Shown here: in pieces, positions 57,342 to 64,000 of the stretch
Position numbering within the stretch: the first letter of the stretch is position 1
How the letters are laid out: each line of letters starts with the position of its first letter
Origin: Cristatella mucedo
Taxonomy: Eukaryota; Bryozoa; Phylactolaemata; Cristatellidae
Assembly: GCA_009760855.2 (NCBI GenBank)
Contig: WPIO01000006.1
Coordinates: forward strand, 1,224,001-1,288,000
DNA length: 64,000 nt
Reading direction: 5' to 3'
Notes under the pieces: generated by a model
Told to the model about the DNA's origin: nothing
The model's input: only the letters and a program-made list of their open reading frames with translations
The model's database searches: none
Position numbers and translations under genes: made by a program

Positions 57342-58308
57342 CTCTGCTTCTTCAAATCAGGCTACATGAACTCTTTCAAATCAGGCTACATGTGCTCCTT
57401 CAAAGCAGGCTACATGAACTCCTTCAAATCAGGCTACATGTGCTCTTTCAAATCAGGCTACATGTGCTCTTTCAAATCAGGCTACATGTGCTTCTTCAAA
57501 GCAGGCTACATGTGCTCCTTCAAAGCAGGCTACATGTGCTCCTTCAAAGCAGGCTACATGAACTCCTTCAAAGCAGGCTACATGTGCTCCTTCAAAGCAG
57601 GCTACATGTGCTCCTTCAAAGCAGGCTACATGTGCTCCTTCAAAGCAGGCTACATGTGCTCCTTCAAAGCAGGCTACATGAGCTCCTTCAAAGCAGGCTA
57701 CATGTGCTCCTTCAAAGCAGGCTACATGTGCTCCTTCAAAGCAGGCTACATGAGCTCCTTCAAAGCAGGCTACATGTGCTCCTTCAAAGCAGGCTACATG
57801 AGCTCCTTCAAAGCAGGCTACATGTGCTCCTTCAAAGCAGGCTACATGTGCTCCTTCAAAGCAGGCTACATGTGCTCCTTCAAAGCAGGCTACATGTGCT
57901 CCTTCAAAGCAGGCTACATGAGCTCCTTCAAAGCAGGCTACATGTGCTCCTTCAAAGCAGGCTACATGTGCTCCTTCAAAGCAGGCTACATGTGCTCCTT
58001 CAAAGCAGGCTACATGTGCTCCTTCAAAGCAGGCTACATGTGCTCCTTCAAAGCAGGCTACATGTGCTCCTTCAAAGCAGGCTACATGTGCTCCTTCAAA
58101 GCAGGCTACATGAGCTCCTTCAAAGCAGGCTACATGTGCTCCTTCAAAGCAGGCTACATGTGCTCCTTCAAAGCAGGCTACATGTGCTCCTTCAAAGCAG
58201 GCTACATGTGCTCCTTCAAAGCAGGCTACATGTGCTCCTTCAAAGCAGGCTACATGTGCTCCTTCAAAGCAGGCTACATGTGCTCCTTCAAAGCAGGCTA
58301 CATGTGCA
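57342..58308 (+). repeat. 24-bp minisatellite, about 40 units, open in three frames
   Basis: The unit TTCAAAGCAGGCTACATGTGCTCC repeats about 40 times. Because 24 is a multiple of 3 and no frame of the unit has a stop, all three plus-strand frames stay open, as peptides repeating [16 protein letters not shown] and SKQATCAP. The ATG-started frame runs 57366-58442 (358 codons) and leaves the array into a 45-codon unique tail. Variant units are ordered: AAATCAGG and TGAACTCC variants cluster at the left edge, TGAGCTCC variants are scattered in the middle, and the right quarter is uniform. No signal peptide, promoter or intron is visible, so translation is not shown. Confidence 0.95.
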
Positions 58309-58442
58309 TTCGTGCAAACCCATTAAGGTTTCAAGCATTTATTGCTACAAAGAGCCATGCTTGCCTATCATACCCAAACATGTTACTGCGTCCTTTCTCT
58401 AATTACTTTCGTCAAGCGAACAATCTCTCTCATAACGGCTAG

Positions 58443-59475
58443 CTGCGTTTACTTTGATTATTTCCTATTAAAAATAGTTAGCTCTGATCCGACCGCGTTT
58501 TAAATGATTTCTACTTTTCAGGCCAATAATTTGCTTGCAGTAAAGAGCATAACATTCCTGCATTCAGGCAAAATGCTTAGTCGAATTCACGTCTACTGTT
58601 CAGATGACAATGCGAGAGGTGTTTGCCAGCTCCATCTTTTTCAACAAAGACTGTCATGCGGCGTTTCGCTACTGATTCGCAAAGAACTCTGAACATACGC
58701 CAACTGGTATATGCAGCACCAAATTCAAAAGCGATTCCGTGTGTTGCACGCATCTGGCGTGAAATTACTAGTATTAAACATGTGATATACGTGCATGAAA
58801 TTTTACGGGTTATATTAATTAGTATCTAGTTCCATGATAAAGAACTTGCGAGGGTACTCTAGAATTTGACTTGCTGATAGGTGAAGCCACCAAAAAAGAT
58901 CAAGCAAAAGATTTGCTGCCATTAAGCCGTCCTCCGTCTTTGCTAAGTAACCCTAAATTTTCCCAAAACTACATTAACTTATTGATCAGCCCTTTATAGT
59001 TGAGCACTTAATTTTCGCATTGCAACATTTTAAATAAACAAAGCAAGTTAACTGCTAAGCATATTAAAATGGTTCTGATCTGAGAAAAAGTAGTACAAGT
59101 TAAATAATAGGAACAGTAAGGGTCTTAATTATTTTGTCAAACAACAATGCCTACATAAAACGTCTCTGGAGACAGCTCACCTATTAAATGAGTGCCGTAA
59201 TACGGTCGAGTGAACCGATCAGTAGCTTATTAGTGTACTTACTAAGTGCCGCAAGACTCGAGCATCTCTTGCAAGTATTCTTTTGGTGTCTGTCGCTATT
59301 TAGGTGGTGGAATATAGAAACTATAAAGTAAGTTAAAAAATGAGAGCCTAAAAATCGAGTAGTTCAGGTCCCAATAAACTGTCTACTATTGAAGTCGCTT
59401 GCATCGTAGATTACCTCGCGTTTAATCTGGTACCTTGAACATTTACGGTGTGCGTTTCTAGTTGACGCAATTCAG
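58443..59475. other. Unassigned stretch
   Basis: Open frames of 62 and 68 codons near 58.5-58.8 kb are not recognised. Confidence 0.4.
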
Positions 59476-59477
59476 CG

Positions 59478-61400
59478 TAATGTAACGTATCTGCGTCTGT
59501 AACACCACAAATGTAAAATCACTGAGGGAGCGTTTAGCGAGAGCTTTTTTTAGCATACATGAAGTTTATTCGGCTTTCTGGAAGCATTCAGTAGCTAACA
59601 GACTTCATTTCACAGAACAAAGAGAAAGTTAAGAGCATAGCTGGGTCGGTAGGGTGGCTGAGGTAGTGAGCCGCATGGAAGTGGCAGCTCTCAGGGCAGC
59701 TGGAAAGGCTGTGCCTCAGTCGGCTACATTGCAGTGAATGTCGTTGAATTGCACAGTCTGGGACCTGCAGAGCGAAAGCTTCTTTTGCCAATGGTCTTCA
59801 TGCGAAGGGACGGAACAGCTAATTTATTGTCCATTGAAGATCTGAGGGCGCGAGCAGGCTGACTGGTGGAAACTTAAAGCTGGATACGAGAGTGTCAAGC
59901 CATGGCCAACGTTTTAGGTCAGGGCAAAGACTTCACTCTGATAAATTTATCAGCCTGAGGCCACCAAAGATCCTGCAGCACGGTAGACATATATTGATAT
60001 CTCTGTTAATTTGTTAACTCGCCTTTACAGCTGTATTTATTAATACTTGTGGTTGGCTAGAACCTTTTTTGCTAACCCAGCCAAAATGAATATGGTATGG
60101 TCTAGCTGAGACAGAACCAGGAAGCTAGTTAGATTGTTTGCGAGCCACCATGATGGACAGAACCTATTCTTAAATAGATATATTTACTTAGCCGTGATGG
60201 CTAAGGAGAAAAAGTGCTCACTTACTCCTCACGACGAGTTCGTGGGCTCGAATCCTGCAGTGGGCGATCCATTATTGCCAATAGCAAGCGCCGGTGAAAA
60301 TCATCAAGGCTCTTCTGCTGCTGTACAAATGAGGCTGTTAAATGAGCTAATAAAATTTATTTGTTTTATATAGATATGATATGATGGCTAGCTGTAGTGG
60401 CAGTCTTTCTTGCGACACTTTAAAAATGATGTAGGCACCTTCCTAAGACAACACTCAAATTTCAAGCTGACAGAGACAGTTGCACAATAGCTTCACCTAT
60501 AAAATGAGCAAATTCCACTATTCCGACCACACCCTTGAGGTGTCCTATGAGTAGCAATTCTGCTTAACGTCATTAAGTTTAAGGAAACTTTTTGTCATCC
60601 AGGATCAAATGTCTGCAAGGCAAGCATTCAGCTTATCACTCACTGCAGTATGGTCCGACAATTTAAACGACGAATGCAGCTTACTATTGTCAGCATAAAA
60701 GTTACCGTCGGTTCTATGGGCCCGAATCGCTTTCCATAAGGTCACTATATAAATGAAGAACAGCAAAGTACCGAGCACTGACATTTGTGGGATACAACGG
60801 TTGACGGGTCTGGTGGATGAGAGCGGACCCCCACATGACACCGATTAAACAGGATCGGACGAATAGGAATTAGAAATTATCAATGTCTGGTCTACCAGAC
60901 CAATCGTTGTTCTCTATCGTCCAAGTAGGACGATCGCAATCAACAGTGTCGAAGGCAGCTTACAGATCGAAAAAGTTCTAGGGTAGTGGTGCCATTCTAA
61001 TCATCAATCTGCTGCATCGCATATCATCGGTTACACAGAGCAGAGCAGTTTCAGTTGATGGCGTTGCTCAAATTTGACTAAAATTCTTCTGACTATTTAC
61101 TTTTCCTCAATAAGTGCCACAAACCGCTTAGTGTCAATCTCTTCAAGAACTTTTTACGTAAAAAGAACAGGAAAACTGAAAGATAGCTTGCTACAACCGC
61201 TGCATGCAATACAGGATTTTATCAGATATCGATCTAGCGATTGCCGATTTGAAGGTTTTGGGCACAACCCAGTTAACCAGAAAATCATTAAAAATGTAAG
61301 TTAAAGCTAGGCTAAGCTTTTTTGCAGGTGTATACCACAAGAGAGGGTTATGCTAGGTCTTCAGGAGACCAGCTTTTTTTTCTTGGCTGTATTAAATTAG
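59478..61400 (-). pseudogene. LINE-A copy 2, split by a SINE
   Basis: Starting at the 3' tail remnant (GTAATGTAACGTATCTGCGT at 59478), it follows LINE-A on the minus strand to the TCTTCAGGAGAC block near 61360, which is also where copy 1 begins. The frame 60605-60841 reads SVLGTLLFFIYIVTLWKAIR, then NFYADNSKLHSSF and SDKLNACLADI: reverse-transcriptase text in which the catalytic FYADD is FYADN. Other parts are frameshifted. A SINE with an 8-bp target-site duplication interrupts the element at 60182-60369. Confidence 0.8.
60182..60369 (+). mobile_element. tRNA-derived SINE, copy 9, with target-site duplication
   Basis: The body has AGCCGTGATGGCTAAGGAG, the B box GGCTCGAATCC, GCAGTGGGCGATCCATTATT, GGCTCTTCTGCTGCTGTACA and AATGAGGCTGTTAAATGAGC. 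It is bounded by ATAGATAT on the left (60174-60181) and right (60370-60377), an 8-bp target-site duplication. LINE-A sequence resumes on both sides. Confidence 0.85.
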
Positions 61401-61439
61401 CTTCATTGAACGCAGAAACCTCGGAAAATATTATAAGCA

Positions 61440-63320
61440 ATGTGTGCATCTTCGTCTGTAACTCCACCAAGCCATAAAGACTATTGGCTGTTACCCAGGA
61501 GACTTTTTTTATAGCCCACTCACAGCCTAAATGGCTTTTGGTACGCATTCAATACCCAACAGACTTTGTCTCACACAACAAAGAGACAGTGGGAAGCATA
61601 GCAGAGTCAGGAGAGCAGTTGTGGTAGTGAGTGGCATGGAAGTAGCAGCTAAGGACCGCTGATAAGGATGGCCATAGTCGGCAGTAGGAGAGTAGTTGTC
61701 GTTGCGTAAGAACTGAGGAAGCGAGTTCCACAGTCAAGGTCCTGCACAGATAAAGCTCCTGTCGCCAACGTTATTTAAGCTGAGGAATAAAACGGCTATT
61801 TTATTGTCCATACAAGACCTGAGGGTACGAGGAGATTGAAACTGGTGCAGCAGTTCAGCTAGGCAGGAAGGAGCCAAGCCGTGGCTGGCCTTGTGGGTCA
61901 GCCTAAGAACTGTGCTCTGTATCCGTTGATCAACAAGCATCCATCCTTGGTCTTTTACAAAAAGAGACATGTGCTAAAACCCCTGGGACTTAAAGACTAG
62001 CCTAGCAGCCATATTCATAGTCAGATGCAGTGTTCTAGTGTCTTTCTTTGGTAGCCCAGCCAAAAGGGAATTACAATAGTGAAGCTGAGACAGAACCAAG
62101 AAGCTATTAAAATTGTTTGAAAGCCACTGTGGAAGACAGCTCCTTATCTTGCTTTGAGATCGGACTGATGGCTCGCTGTAGCAGTCTTCTGATTGAAGGT
62201 TTTAAAATGTAGGCAGTTTTCGAAAACGACACCTAAATTTTGAGCACGTGATGATGGTCGCACAACAGCATCACCTATTTGAAGAGCGGAGTCTTTTAAT
62301 CCAGCCACACGCTTATGGTTTCCTACGAGTAGAAGTTCAGTGTTATCGTCATTTAGTTACAAGAAGTTTTCCGACATCCAGGATAGAATTTCGGCTAGGC
62401 AAGCATTCAGTTTATCAGTCACTGCAGTAGATTCCAAGGGTTTGACTGAAAAAATACAGCTGAGTATCGTCAGCATTAAAGTGGTATGCTATTCCATGGG
62501 CATTAATCACTTTCCCCAGAGGTTGAGTATAAATGGAGAACAGCAAATGACCGAGTACGGACCCTTAAGAGACTCCACAGGTGACCCTTCTCGTGTGTGA
62601 GACCCGACCCCTACACGACACGGATTGAACACGATCAGACAAGTACGATTTAAAAAATGCCAGCGTCTCGTCTGACAGACCGATCGTTGTTCTCCATCGT
62701 TCGAGTAGAACATTGTGGTCAATGGTGTTGAAGGCACCTGACAGATTTAGCAGAGCTAGGGCAATGACATTCTCGTCATCTTTGCCACGTAGAATGTCAT
62801 TGTTAAAACGAAGGAAAGCAGTGTCAGTAGAGTGCCGCCACTTGAACCCCGATTGAAATGTTTCTGAAATTTCTTTCTTTTCAATATATTTAACCAGCTG
62901 CTTAGGAATGTTACATGTTGCGAATCCATTTTGCTTTATTCAGAGTGGCCATAATGGAGGTGCGAGAACGTGCAATTGTTTTAATGACGGAGACTGAAAA
63001 CCTGTCCGTCGAGCCGTTAATATCTGGGGAGTGAGACCTGTCAGAGTTGGCAAGCAAACTGATTAGCCTCTTTTAAATCTGTATACGTCCGACTGGCAGG
63101 ACTCCTATTTTCGAAAAAAAGACTAGCCATAGCTTATCTAAACTCCTGGGTGTGGACTTGGAGAAAGTCTTTTGACTGGTTAGATCGCCATCAGACCAAG
63201 GTTTCTTAAAGCGCTGTTCAAGGCCTTACTTAATACGGCGCATTATTAGTCTTTGTTGGATAATTGTAAGAAAACTCCATGATTATGTACAGGAGCAGAA
63301 TTTTAAGGAGCTTGTTAGTC
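61440..63320 (-). pseudogene. LINE-A copy 3, longest reverse transcriptase remnant
   Basis: It begins with the 3' UTR antisense (GTCTGTAACTCCACCAAGCC near 61450) and extends right through the C-terminal region, [10 protein letters not shown] (about 62440-62480; FYADD with Y changed to N), [20 protein letters not shown]-like text, an NTIDHNVLLER-like stretch (62660-62740) and a linker region with CTTGGTCTGATGGCGATCTA antisense (63180-63210). Frameshifts and stops are frequent. It lies head to tail with copy 2, in the same orientation. Confidence 0.8.
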
Positions 63321-63710
63321 AAGGGCATACCTAAGTTTCGTGTTCAGTGCATCAGTGTGGGTAGAGATGCAGTCATCTGAGTCTGGGTGCAGATGAAGAA
63401 GACGTGCCTCGCAGACAGATTGCAACAAGTTTTCAAGGTTGGTGCTTTTGAAATTGAGTGGCTAGCCTAACTCGACCTTAAGTAGCACGTAAAACGCCGC
63501 AAGAGCGGTAAATGAGACTGAGCAATGGTTTTCAGTGAGCTGAAATTTAACAGGTGAATTTCAAAAGGCTGCGCCGGTAGCCCTCTGTGAAGACACAGTG
63601 CCGAGCAATTTGTCGGAAGCTGCATCGACGGTCTACTTTTCACTCCAATCTGAGGCACGGCGAGTGGACTGCTACCACAATAAATGCTAAAAAACAACTG
63701 CCCTTTCAAC
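63321..63710 (-). pseudogene. Possible upstream part of LINE-A copy 3
   Basis: An 80-codon minus-strand frame (63467-63709) lies immediately upstream of copy 3 in its own direction and would correspond to the end of the endonuclease domain or the linker to the reverse transcriptase. Another frame shows ENHCSVSFTALAAF, which recalls the SDH-type end of such endonucleases. The assignment rests mostly on position. Confidence 0.35.
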
Positions 63711-64000
63711 TTGCATTTACTAGGTTCGACTTCAAGCGAGCAGTTGATAGAGCGAATGCTCGATGCGAGGTTCTTACGGCCCTGCCGCCAGTACCACGAG
63801 ATTTCAATGTGGGTGCTGCGAAAACTAATGGCCTAAACGTTCATTTTATTTTTCTATGCAGCCTTTATTGTGGAAGTATTTTTTATCTACAGCAACAACT
63901 CTTAGGCAGTGAAATAGTAAGAAGCTGGGTGAAGGTTAGCTTCATTTCATTATGTTAGAAACTATCTGCGTAGGCTGGAAAGTGGTATCCTGCAGATGTC
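63711..64000. other. Unassigned right edge
   Basis: A plus-strand frame (63587-63958) crosses here without recognisable content. It may continue the upstream part of LINE-A antisense. Confidence 0.3.

Noticed and set aside
57342-58308. CRISPR array, because of many short direct repeats
   Set aside because: The 24-bp units are contiguous without unique spacers, and the rest of the window is clearly from an animal genome.

Overview
This window looks like nuclear DNA from an animal, most likely a repeat-rich invertebrate; the sequence does not fix the species. The evidence is spliced exons with GT/AG borders, decayed CR1/L2-type non-LTR retrotransposons (LINEs), a tRNA-derived SINE family, a pogo-type DNA transposon remnant, long CA/GT microsatellites and minisatellites. 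There are no bacterial operons, ribosome binding sites or long single-exon genes, and most open frames are chance or belong to transposon debris.

Layout. 1-3.5 kb: two SINEs, a LINE-B tail and a 1.6-kb LINE-A copy. 3.5-8.3 kb: mostly unassigned, with two LINE-B tails. 8.4-10.4 kb: a LINE-A fragment running into a strongly diverged tandem array with a period of about 170 bp. 12.2-13.0 kb: LINE-A and LINE-B fragments. 15.0-15.7 kb: a hairpin cluster with a polyadenylation signal inside a possible solo-LTR-like unit. 19.8 kb: a candidate signal-peptide exon. 23.7-29.9 kb: LINE and SINE fragments, including a LINE-B copy that keeps a readable C-terminal reverse-transcriptase segment. 31.2-34.2 kb: the best host gene, four exons of a cysteine-rich extracellular protein with an S/T/P-rich stalk and a hydrophobic C-terminus (GPI anchor or single membrane span). 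37.2-37.7 kb: C-terminal part of a pogo/Tigger-like transposase. 39.2 kb: a 19-bp minisatellite. 48.1-50.3 kb: LINE-A (split by a SINE) followed by LINE-B. 53.7-55.3 kb: a GC-richer island with an ABCG-transporter exon that carries most of a Walker A motif and ends on a splice donor. 57.3-58.3 kb: about 40 copies of a 24-bp minisatellite, open in all three forward frames. 59.5-63.7 kb: two LINE-A copies head to tail, one split by a SINE with an 8-bp target-site duplication.

Only two stretches look like host protein-coding sequence with real support: the cysteine-rich surface-protein gene (31.7-34.2 kb) and the ABCG exon (55.0 kb). The gene's first exon may be the signal-peptide exon 11.8 kb upstream: the splice phases fit, but the join is inference. 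The rest is a layered transposon landscape. LINE-A has pentanucleotide ACATT-type tails, LINE-B has ATT-type trinucleotide tails, and the SINE lies inside two LINE-A copies, so it was active after them.
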